NCBI GenBank assembly: GCA_012519615.1
Contig: JAAYPW010000027.1
Location: 1-37,785 of the forward strand
Reading direction: 5' to 3'
DNA from: Fusobacteriota bacterium
GTDB taxonomy: Bacteria; Fusobacteriota; Fusobacteriia; Fusobacteriales; JAAYPW01
Length of the DNA stretch: 37,785 nt
Part shown: positions 10,260 to 19,858 of the stretch, one piece after another
Position numbering within the stretch: the first letter of the stretch is position 1
How the letters are laid out: every line of letters starts with the position of its first letter
The notes under the pieces: generated by a model
Database searches by the model: none
The model's input: only the letters and a program-made list of their open reading frames with translations
What the model was told of the DNA's origin: nothing
Translations under genes and position numbers: made by a program

Positions 10260-11350
10260 TCCAAAACTTTAAATTCGTAATTATTTTCTGTTAAAACTTT
10301 AATAGCTTTATTTGAATCAATATTTTTGTCAAAAGCAATCCTAATACTTCCACCATAATTTTCTCTTACATGTAAAACCTCAATATCTTTTATATTTATC
10401 CCATGTTCCCCCAATAAATTTGTGAAAGTCCCAATTATACCTGGTTTATCCGGAACATATAATATCATCTCAAACATAGTGGATAAAATCCCTTTCCGTT
10501 TTTTTGGTAAACTATCTCTCAACTCTTTGCCATTTTTAAAAAGTTCCAATAGTTTTTCTTCATCTTTTTTTTCTATTGCACTTTTAAATTTATTAAGTTC
10601 AATTTGCAAATTATCAATAACAGATACAATTTTATCTGCATTTGTTACACATATATCTTTCCACATTTCAGGGCTCCCAGATGCAATCCTTGTTGTATCA
10701 CGAAATCCACCAGCTGCTAAGCTTAATATATTATTTGTATTATTATCAATTTTACCTGCATTACTTACTAAAGATGATGCTACTACATGTGGAACATGAC
10801 TTACAGTTGCCACAGCTAAATCATGTAATTCATAATCTATCTCCAAAATATTTGCATCTAGAATTTTAACCATATCTTTTATAATATTCATAGAGTGCTC
10901 ATTACTAAATTTTGTTTTACATAGCACATAAACAGCATTTTCAAATATATATGGGTCTAATGCTTCGACACCTGTTTTTTCAGAACCTGCCATTGGGTGT
11001 CCACCAATAAAATAGTGATCATCTGATAAAATTTTTTCTACTTCTCTTATAATATCCCCTTTTGTGCTACCAATATCTGTAATAATAACTCCTTTTTTTA
11101 GATATGGGATTATTTTTTTTATGTAATTTGGAATAATAAGTACTGGTACACATAAAATTAGTATATCAATCTCTTTTAATCTATTATCAAAAATAGTAAT
11201 ATACTCATCTATCGCTTTTAATTCAATTGCTTTTTCAAGTTTGTTCTCATCTCTACCAATCCCGATTACTTTTTTAGCCCAGTTTTTTCTTTTTAATATA
11301 TATCCAATACTACCACCTAATAATCCAACACCAACTATTCCAACTACCAT
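10256..11350 (-). CDS. tyrA: Prephenate dehydrogenase with C-terminal ACT domain
   Basis: GIVGVGLLGGSIGYILKRK, FIGGHPMAGSEKTGVEA, ATVSHVPHVVASSLV; ACT region PGIIGTFTNLLGEHGINIKDIEVLHVREN. 4-nt overlap with patatin gene. Confidence 0.95.
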   Translation of the reverse strand: MVVGIVGVGLLGGSIGYILKRKNWAKKVIGIGRDENKLEKAIELKAIDEYITIFDNRLKEIDILILCVPVLIIPNYIKKIIPYLKKGVIITDIGSTKGDIIREVEKILSDDHYFIGGHPMAGSEKTGVEALDPYIFENAVYVLCKTKFSNEHSMNIIKDMVKILDANILEIDYELHDLAVATVSHVPHVVASSLVSNAGKIDNNTNNILSLAAGGFRDTTRIASGSPEMWKDICVTNADKIVSVIDNLQIELNKFKSAIEKKDEEKLLELFKNGKELRDSLPKKRKGILSTMFEMILYVPDKPGIIGTFTNLLGEHGINIKDIEVLHVRENYGGSIRIAFDKNIDSNKAIKVLTENNYEFKVLE

Positions 11351-11443
11351 TATTTCCTCCGAAAATATATTTTATAAAGTAATTATATCATATTTCTCTT
11401 TTTTTTTCTACTATTTTTCTACATTTATAGTCAATAATTATAA

Positions 11444-11477
11444 TAAAAAAACTGTATAGAGTAATCATATACAGTTT
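11444..11477 (-). terminator. Intrinsic terminator downstream of TonB receptor
   Basis: Minus strand AAACTGTATA...TATACAGTTTTTTT. Confidence 0.75.
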
Positions 11478-11493
11478 AATTTAGTATTTATTT

Positions 11494-13452
11494 TTAAAAT
11501 TTATATCCTACACCTATATAATAGATCTGTTCTGCTGCTGGATAATAGTATTTACTGTCATTATAGTCTAAATAACCTACAAAATCATAGTGCTTTTTCC
11601 CAAATAAATTATCTGCTCCAATATATACTAAGAAATTTTGTTTTTCATAGTTTAATCTCATATCAAAAATACCATATCCTGGTTCTTTACCAGCTTTATT
11701 ATTAAAATCTGCTGATGCGTAGTAATCTCCATTGTATCTATAAGCTCCGTTTAAACTGATCTCTTCAGTTATATTATAATTAACAGCTAATTTTAACGAG
11801 TATTTCGATACACCTGGAAGATAATTTCCTTTATAATCTCCATCTTTAATTTTAGCCTTTATATATGTTGCGCTCTCTGTAAAATTAAATTTACTAACCA
11901 CTTGCTTTAAAGTAATATCTGATCCATATCTTCTAGTTTTACCATCAATATTTGTATTTACCATTTTTTGGTCATCATAATAGATCTCATTTTTAGTATC
12001 TGTTAAGAATACTGATATATTATAGAATGTTTTAAATTGATAATCACGAACTCCAATTTCATAATCAATATGTTCTTGTGCTTTAAATTCAGCTAGTGCA
12101 AACCCAAGTTCATCTGTATTAGGTACTCTGAATCCAGTATTTATCTTAAAATATGCATTCCCTGTTTTTGAATAAAGATGATTTAACGATAAATCATATA
12201 CATTTACTGTGTATTCCTTATCTAAACTCTCTTTAAATTTAATTTTTTCATGTCTATATCCTTGAGTTGTTATAAAATTATCTTTTGAATATTTATTATG
12301 AATAAAAAATCCATTACTCTCTTTCTTAACAGTGTATTTTGACCAACCATCTACATCTGATTTTCCAGTATTTAAATTGTATCCAATAGTCGTTTGACTT
12401 TGATTTTCTAGATAATAATATATCGATTTAATACCCAATCCATTTTGTCTAGTATCTGCTTTATTATCGCTACCGTAATATCTTGAATTCGCTTCAATCT
12501 CTCTAATATTGTAATCTACTACTACTTTTAAATTACTATCAAGAAGTTGTTCATAAGAAATCGTATAATTTTCTTCATCATTAAATGATCTATCATCTGG
12601 CGTATTTGAATGTTTTCTATTACTATTAACTTCTGCTTTTGTTAATGACCCTGGTAGTCCGAAATCTGATTTAATTTTATTAAACTTTAATTTTACGTTA
12701 TATGTTGAATTTACATCATCGAAATAATTTAATCCAATATTAAAGTTTTTATTTTTTAAATCACTATTTTTTCTATAACCATCAGTATTTTCCTGAAAAT
12801 AAGAGATACTCATAGAATATTTATCAAATTTTTCACTATAAATCCCACCAAAATTTAAGTAATCATCATTTCCATATTCTAATTTTACATTTTTATATTT
12901 TTTATCTGTTTGGAATGTTTTTGTATAAATATTTATTACACCACCAACAGCTCCATCTCCGTATAATACTCCATTACCACCACTAGTAATCTCAATGTGC
13001 GAGACATTGTCTATTGGTATTGCATTTAGATTCGCTCCATTCATATCAATTGTATTTAGTCTGACTCCATCAATAAATATAAGTATATTTGATATTGATG
13101 TTTCTCCCTGTCCACGAATATCGACTTTACCTCTTCCAAATCCGTAACTTGATTTTACACTTGCAACTGTATCTAGAATACTAATTAAATTTTTTGCACC
13201 ACTTTTTTTAATATCTTCCTCTGTGATAATCTCAATACTACTTGGTTCTGTTGTAATATTTGTCTCTAAAATATTTGATGTAATTATCATTGTTCCTAAC
13301 TCTTTTTTCTCTTGTGCAGCTTTGTCTTTACTGTTACCATATTTTTTTCTATACTCTGCTGTACTATAATCATTGGCGAACATAGCTATATTTAAGCTAA
13401 GTACTACTACTAAAAGTAAAATTTTCTTCATCATTAATCCCTTTTCCTCCAT
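11494..13452 (-). CDS. TonB-dependent receptor, probably cobalamin/corrinoid (BtuB-like)
   Basis: Signal peptide; plug domain (PSSIEIITEEDIKKSGAKNLISILDTVASVKSSYGFGRGKVDIRGQGE...GVLYGDGAVGGVINI); C-terminal barrel ending in F; downstream of a cobalamin riboswitch. Confidence 0.92.
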   Translation of the reverse strand: MEEKGLMMKKILLLVVVLSLNIAMFANDYSTAEYRKKYGNSKDKAAQEKKELGTMIITSNILETNITTEPSSIEIITEEDIKKSGAKNLISILDTVASVKSSYGFGRGKVDIRGQGETSISNILIFIDGVRLNTIDMNGANLNAIPIDNVSHIEITSGGNGVLYGDGAVGGVINIYTKTFQTDKKYKNVKLEYGNDDYLNFGGIYSEKFDKYSMSISYFQENTDGYRKNSDLKNKNFNIGLNYFDDVNSTYNVKLKFNKIKSDFGLPGSLTKAEVNSNRKHSNTPDDRSFNDEENYTISYEQLLDSNLKVVVDYNIREIEANSRYYGSDNKADTRQNGLGIKSIYYYLENQSQTTIGYNLNTGKSDVDGWSKYTVKKESNGFFIHNKYSKDNFITTQGYRHEKIKFKESLDKEYTVNVYDLSLNHLYSKTGNAYFKINTGFRVPNTDELGFALAEFKAQEHIDYEIGVRDYQFKTFYNISVFLTDTKNEIYYDDQKMVNTNIDGKTRRYGSDITLKQVVSKFNFTESATYIKAKIKDGDYKGNYLPGVSKYSLKLAVNYNITEEISLNGAYRYNGDYYASADFNNKAGKEPGYGIFDMRLNYEKQNFLVYIGADNLFGKKHYDFVGYLDYNDSKYYYPAAEQIYYIGVGYKF

Positions 13453-13539
13453 ATTATTTTGATCGTGATATCTTGTGAAATAAGTACTTTAAATTGGTAT
13501 TAACCTAGTCATTTTACCATCTCCCTCCGAAATTTTTTT

Positions 13540-13690
13540 ACAGGTAAGTCTCCTGACTTAGCTTCATCCTTAGATTTCACCTTCCCAAATTATTATTTAG
13601 TGGTATATCGAAATCCTCGTCAGCAATACAGTAGCGGGGGCTGTGACGGATTCTAACCGTCTTCCTTTTTATTAAATAAATTTAACCTGT
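13540..13690 (-). ncRNA. Cobalamin (AdoCbl) riboswitch
   Basis: Minus strand ACAGGT...GGAAGACGGTTAGAATCCGTCACAGCCCCCGCTACTGTA...GTCAGGAGACTTACCTGT; B12-box core and closing P1 stem. Confidence 0.95.
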
Positions 13691-13692
13691 AT

Positions 13693-14628
13693 CTATTTTA
13701 ATTTTATAAAAACGCCTCTTTCATTTTTTACACTCTCTATTAATTTAAAATTTTCTAGTATGTCTAAATATTTATTAATTTCCAATACATTTATCCCAGT
13801 AATATTTGAGATATCTTCTACTGTACACGGTCTAATAGAAAGCATATTTAATATTGTTTTCTCTTTTAAATCTGAATACGCGCAGACCTCTTTTCTATTT
13901 TTATATTTATCAATTATAACTACATTTTCAATATTCCAATAGTTTTTTATCTCCTGCAATATAGAAATATCTGTTTTTTTCACCCAATTTTCTACAGGTG
14001 GACGGTCTAGTGAGTTTAGCTCTATTTTATCTGGTTTAATTTTTAATAGTACCTCCTTAAAGTAGTCCAACTCCTCTTTACTATTATTTATCCCATCAAT
14101 TATAAATATCTCTAAAAATATCTGTTTTAAATATTTATCTCTTAATAATATTAATCCCTTTATAATTTCATCTATTTTTATATTTTCATAAGGTCTATTA
14201 ATTTTATTAAAAGTTTCTTGAAATACTGCATCAAGAGAAGGAATTATCACATCTACATCTACTATTTCATCGATAATTTTACTATTTGTAAATAATATCC
14301 CATTTGTAATAAGTGCTATTTTTGTATCTGTTATACTTCTAATATATTTAATTATTTCACCAATTTTATTATTTAACATCGGTTCTCCAGAACCTGCAAA
14401 GGTTATATAATCAAGAATACAGTTATTATATTTAAAATAGTGTGTAATTTCTGATTTTATCTCATCTAAATCAATATATTCATCTCTTATTATAGTATAA
14501 TTCGTTGTTTTACCAACTTCACAATATACGCAATCTAAATTACATGTTTTTTTAGTAATTATATCTATCCCAAGAGATATCCCGAGTCTTCTTGATGGAA
14601 CAGGCCCAAAAATGTGTTTATACTCCGT
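13693..14628 (-). CDS. Radical SAM protein (COG0731/wyosine-like Fe-S oxidoreductase); ORF track start at 14379 is too short
   Basis: In-frame upstream translation T-E-Y-K-H-I-F-G-P-V-P-S-R-R-L-G-I-S-L-G-I-D-I-I-T-K-K-T-C-N-L-D-C-V-Y-C-E supplies CxxxCxxC and the PSRRLG motif; no ATG/GTG/TTG between upstream TAA and the motif. Confidence 0.85.
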   Translation of the reverse strand, partial: TEYKHIFGPVPSRRLGISLGIDIITKKTCNLDCVYCEVGKTTNYTIIRDEYIDLDEIKSEITHYFKYNNCILDYITFAGSGEPMLNNKIGEIIKYIRSITDTKIALITNGILFTNSKIIDEIVDVDVIIPSLDAVFQETFNKINRPYENIKIDEIIKGLILLRDKYLKQIFLEIFIIDGINNSKEELDYFKEVLLKIKPDKIELNSLDRPPVENWVKKTDISILQEIKNYWNIENVVIIDKYKNRKEVCAYSDLKEKTILNMLSIRPCTVEDISNITGINVLEINKYLDILENFKLIESVKNERGVFIKLK

Positions 14629-14693
14629 AATAATCCTACCTATTTATTGTGACTTATTGAAATTATTATATCATAAGTAGATATCATTTGCAA

Positions 14694-14732
14694 TAAAAAA
14701 GTAGGAGCAAACATTTAGTTTACACCTACTTT
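14694..14732 (-). terminator. Intrinsic terminator after lipoprotein gene
   Basis: AAAGTAGG...AAAC-loop-GTTT...CCTACTTT with T-tract on minus strand. Confidence 0.7.
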
Positions 14733-14745
14733 ATATAATTAATTT

Positions 14746-15354
14746 TTATTTATTTGGCGAAAATTTATTTTCTTCTTCTTTAATTTTCTCCTCATCTATT
14801 TGAATTTCGAATTTAAAAATATATTCAATTATTTCATCTGCTACTTCTATAGGTAATAATAATGAAACTACTGCTTGATTTCCTTTTATTAAAGGACTAT
14901 ATCTCCATTCACTATTAATAAATTTTATATTTTTTGCTGGTACTATATTATCTTCTATCCTTCCCCTTCTACTAACTATAGTTGGCACTTGAAAATTATA
15001 ACTGTCTGTTAACTTAACACCAACATGAATAACCCTATTGCTTAAATTATATTCGTCAATAAATATTGCATTATCCCAATGAATTTTCATTGTACTATCT
15101 GTTTTATTATTAAAATCAATCTTGATAACTTTACTATTAGCATAAAGTAGTAAAGTTATTATCTCATCTTCATACAATGCATAATTTTTATTGTCTTTTT
15201 CTAATATTTTTATTTCATAATTATAGTCATCGACACTAGTTGATGTTTCTACAGAAATTAATGTAGTTTTATATATATTTCTCGTACTGGTACCAGTACA
15301 TCCCCCAAATATAAACAAAGATAATATTGTTACAAATAATAATTTTTTCTTCAT
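14746..15354 (-). CDS. Putative lipoprotein of unknown function
   Basis: Signal peptide with lipobox-like IFGGC; RBS AGGAGG. Confidence 0.75.
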   Translation of the reverse strand: MKKKLLFVTILSLFIFGGCTGTSTRNIYKTTLISVETSTSVDDYNYEIKILEKDNKNYALYEDEIITLLLYANSKVIKIDFNNKTDSTMKIHWDNAIFIDEYNLSNRVIHVGVKLTDSYNFQVPTIVSRRGRIEDNIVPAKNIKFINSEWRYSPLIKGNQAVVSLLLPIEVADEIIEYIFKFEIQIDEEKIKEEENKFSPNK

Positions 15355-15569
15355 ATAAATCCTCCTTATTTTTATTTTTTAAACTCTCTCTATTAATATT
15401 TAATCAAGATTGTTTAAATATACTTTTTCTTATTTAAATATAAATGTAAATCTAATTATAGTTTTGTATAAAAATCTATTTATTACAACAATTTTTTAAT
15501 TAAATCCTGTAATTAGATTTTTATTTGATAAATAAATACTTCCGGATAAAAAAGGCATTAAATATTTTG

Positions 15570-15605
15570 TTAGAGATAAACATATAATATATAATTTTTC
15601 TTCAT
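15570..15605 (-). other. 11-aa micro-ORF with strong RBS, possible decayed 5' end of a gene
   Basis: AAAGGAGGATTTTTAAGA ATG AAG AAA AAT TAT ATA TTA TAT GTT TAT CTC TAA. Confidence 0.4.
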
Positions 15606-15660
15606 TCTTAAAAATCCTCCTTTCTTTTTTATAAATAAATTATAATTGGTAATAATTTAT

Positions 15661-15689
15661 AGTATACTATAAAAAGTGGGGGGGGTCAA
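15661..15689 (-). promoter_or_regulatory. Candidate sigma70 promoter with homopolymeric C tract in its spacer
   Basis: Minus strand TTGACC-[CCCCCCACTTTTTATAG, 17 nt]-TATACT. Confidence 0.6.
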
Positions 15690-15799
15690 GTAATATATGA
15701 AAAAATTTATTTTTATTTGCAGCAAAAATATTAACCTATGAGGAGAGGCTTTTTGTAACCGTATTTATAATACTTACATTGTTTATTGTTTTGATTTCA

Positions 15800-15990
15800 C
15801 CCGCATATCGTAACACAATTACAATTTTCTTAATGAAATCTTCGCTTAAAAAATTGCACCGCTTGAACGCAGTGAGCTTGCAATTTTCAGAAGATGAATT
15901 TAGAAAATTAATTGAGTGTAGATCGAGCGGGCGGCATTTTTTGCTTACTTTTTTTTGCTGCAGAAAAAAAGTAAGAAGATTTAAGTTTTT
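15800..15990. repeat. Structured intergenic element with several inverted repeats
   Basis: AAAATTGCA...TGCAATTTT, flanking ATCTTC/GAAGAT, and CTTACTTTTTTT-TGCTGCAG-AAAAAAAGTAAG; locally GC-enriched. Confidence 0.5.
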
Positions 15991-16122
15991 TATTTTAAAA
16001 AAAAGTAATTAAAAAATAAACTATTCTTTTTATGGTATTTTATTTTATCCAATCTAAATATTTTTTTAAATAGCATTATGAATGACGTAAAACATAATTC
16101 ATATTATATCTATATATAAACA

Positions 16123-16153
16123 TAAAAAGACCTAGTATTTTAAACTAAGTCTT
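16123..16153 (-). terminator. Intrinsic terminator after Spy-like gene
   Basis: Minus strand AAGACTTAGT...ACTAGGTCTTTTT. Confidence 0.7.
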
Positions 16154-16176
16154 CTTTTATTTAATTTAGATTAATT

Positions 16177-16698
16177 TTATTTTATTTTTGGATTTTCTTT
16201 ATTCCATTTTTTATTATTTATATCTCTATTAGGAATATTTTTTTTATTTCGATTAGGTTTATTATGTTTTCTATTAAAATTTTCTTCTATACCATACTTA
16301 TCCTTCATTTGGTATTTGTGTTTTAATAGGTGTACTTCCATCTCTGTTCTTTTATCATTTTTATTTTTTATTGCTTTTTCTACTTTTGTCCAATTAATAT
16401 TATCATCTAATAATAATTTTTTTACTTCGATCTCTCTCTCTTGTAATTCTAATTTTTTTAGTTGACTCTCTTTTATAAATTGTTTTTTATCTTTTTTAAA
16501 TTCCTCTCTTTGTTCTGCAGTTAATTTAGCTAAAGGTCCTTGATTCTCTTTTCGGATTTGTTTATTAGGTGATTTTTTAGATTCTCTCAAAACTTCTTGC
16601 TTTACCGGTTCACTAATTCTCATCACTTTACTATTTTCATTTGCCATTACCCCTAATCCTATTACTGCAAACGCCATTACTAATATCATTTTTTTCAT
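16177..16698 (-). CDS. Secreted basic charged protein, possibly Spy/CpxP (LTxxQ)-like
   Basis: Signal peptide; LAKLTAEQREEFKKDKKQF motif; helical charged region. Confidence 0.55.
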   Translation of the reverse strand: MKKMILVMAFAVIGLGVMANENSKVMRISEPVKQEVLRESKKSPNKQIRKENQGPLAKLTAEQREEFKKDKKQFIKESQLKKLELQEREIEVKKLLLDDNINWTKVEKAIKNKNDKRTEMEVHLLKHKYQMKDKYGIEENFNRKHNKPNRNKKNIPNRDINNKKWNKENPKIK

Positions 16699-16818
16699 TT
16701 TTAATCCCTCCCTATTTTTATTATGAAAATTTAATTTTTGTTAAATCTTCTCTACACTTATATATTACCTCATCTAAATGTCCTTTATGTGTTCAAAATA
16801 AAAATTTTTCGGGTTCAA

Positions 16819-17976
16819 TTAGAAAGCTTGTGAAGTCGATATTCTTAACTGCGTTTGCTCATTACATATTGCTAAATCTGCCCTTACCATTACAAGGTCA
16901 TTGAAATAATAATGCAAACCAAAGCCACCATCAAGTTTTAAGTCTTTATAGAACATTTGGGCATCATATTTTCCGCTAACTCTACCAAATTCAGTAAAGA
17001 AACTCCCTCTTATATTATTTTTCTTATTTATCGGGAATCTATATTCCATTTGCCATACAGCACTATTATAATCTTTATATCTCATAAAATAATACCCTCT
17101 AAATAGTCCCAGATCCCCTAAAGTTGCAAAGTCAAAATCTCTCATGTTTTTATCAGGTTCTTTTAAATAATCCATATGCATCGTAAGAAATCTAATTGCC
17201 AATGTTTTTTTCTCGCCAACAGGAATATATTTTCTTGCATCAAATTTTAATTTATAGTAATCTCTATCGTTGGAACTATCATTTGAAATTAAATTTAAAC
17301 TTTTTTCAAATATAAACGCAATTTTCTCTCCTGTCATAGCACGATCTCTATTAAATGTTTTATCTCTTCCAATTTCAAAACCAATTTTATCCGTTTTTAA
17401 TTTTATTCTTCTTTGTAAAATTTTCGAATCCATGCCTAATTCACTATAATTAAATAGGTATTTATAATAATCATAGTCATTTAATTCTTTTTTTAAATTT
17501 AAATTTAAATTTGTATATTTACCATGTCCGTTATCATATCCTGCCATATTTTCTAATGTAAATGCATTTTTACTACTATCATTTCCACGATCATATAGAC
17601 GAATCTCGTCAAAAGATGCCCAAAAGAGATCTCCGCCTATTTTATATTTTCCAAAAACAGGAATATCTTTTAATTCCATCCAATCAACACCTATATCAGT
17701 TGAAGGTGAATACATAATTACATTTGTAATAAATCCACCTTTATTAAACAAATTTGTATTATAATAAAAGTTTCCAAATGTAAGCCCAGTTTCAGATGCA
17801 TAATATGGGAAAAAGAATGTTCTACTTGTAGAAACATCATCTGTTCCATAATATCTTTTAATTTTTTTAATAATATTATTACTCTTTTTTAAATCTAATT
17901 CTTTTTTATTTTCTTCTGAAAATATTACTATAGTTAATAAAAGCATAAATAAAATAACTAATTTATTTCTTTTCAA
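16819..17976 (-). CDS. BamA/D15-like outer membrane protein (TTG start)
   Basis: Signal peptide; beta-barrel pattern; LGLFRGYYFMRYKD...GSFFTEFGRVSG...GFGLHYYFNDLVMVRADLA; terminal F; start AGGAGGGCAACAGT-TTG. Confidence 0.7.
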   Translation of the reverse strand: MKRNKLVILFMLLLTIVIFSEENKKELDLKKSNNIIKKIKRYYGTDDVSTSRTFFFPYYASETGLTFGNFYYNTNLFNKGGFITNVIMYSPSTDIGVDWMELKDIPVFGKYKIGGDLFWASFDEIRLYDRGNDSSKNAFTLENMAGYDNGHGKYTNLNLNLKKELNDYDYYKYLFNYSELGMDSKILQRRIKLKTDKIGFEIGRDKTFNRDRAMTGEKIAFIFEKSLNLISNDSSNDRDYYKLKFDARKYIPVGEKKTLAIRFLTMHMDYLKEPDKNMRDFDFATLGDLGLFRGYYFMRYKDYNSAVWQMEYRFPINKKNNIRGSFFTEFGRVSGKYDAQMFYKDLKLDGGFGLHYYFNDLVMVRADLAICNEQTQLRISTSQAF

Positions 17977-18040
17977 ACTGTTGCCCTCCTATTTATTTTC
18001 TACTAAATAAACATATTTTATTTTTAATGTTTATTTAAAT

Positions 18041-18084
18041 TTGACTCATGAGTCAATTATAGGACTTTTCTACTAATTTGTCAA
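18041..18084 (-). promoter_or_regulatory. Consensus sigma70 promoter overlapped by a perfect palindromic operator
   Basis: TTGACA-N17-TATAAT followed by TTGACTCATGAGTCAA (16-bp perfect palindrome), upstream of D15-like OMP gene. Confidence 0.8.
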
Positions 18085-18445
18085 CTTAAAAATATCATTA
18101 TTTTTAATGCTTTTTAATTTTTTATACACTTTCTAATTAATTGTGGATTTTTAGAAAGTATTTTCACAATAAATTTTATTAATAAAATTAAAATATCGCT
18201 CTTTAACACATATTTTAGAGATAATATCTATTTTGAAATATATTTTTTATCTAATCTAATTTAAATAAGGACTTTACAAGAGAATTTGCTTATAAATTTA
18301 TTATAATATCCAGTTTTTTTATTTCATCTTCTTTTTAATCATATATGTATTTATCTATGGCTATAGTAATTGAATTTGTAAAATATATTTTTAATAATAA
18401 CTAGTTAATTAGTATTTTACATAACATTTTAATTTATAAGATATT

Positions 18446-19788
<1,343 letters not shown>

Positions 19789-19804
19789 TAAATTATATAC
19801 CTAA

Positions 19805-19833
19805 ATTATAACATTTTTTTTCTCATTAATCAA
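19805..19833 (-). promoter_or_regulatory. Predicted sigma70 promoter of leader ORF/kinase
   Basis: TTGATT-N17-TATAAT about 42 nt upstream of the leader ATG. Confidence 0.7.
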
Positions 19834-19858
19834 TTTTTTATACTATAAATTTAAAATT

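Noticed and set aside
15779-16012. 77-aa plus-strand ORF as a protein gene
   Set aside because: Coincides with inverted repeats and a homopolymer-rich hairpin; translation LLTFFCCRKKVRRF is what the hairpin encodes by chance
18127-18158. ACTTTCTAA...TTAGAAAGT inverted repeat in the 18.1-18.4 kb spacer
   Set aside because: Short AT-rich stem with a long loop and no U-tract on the relevant strand; not enough to call a terminator or operator
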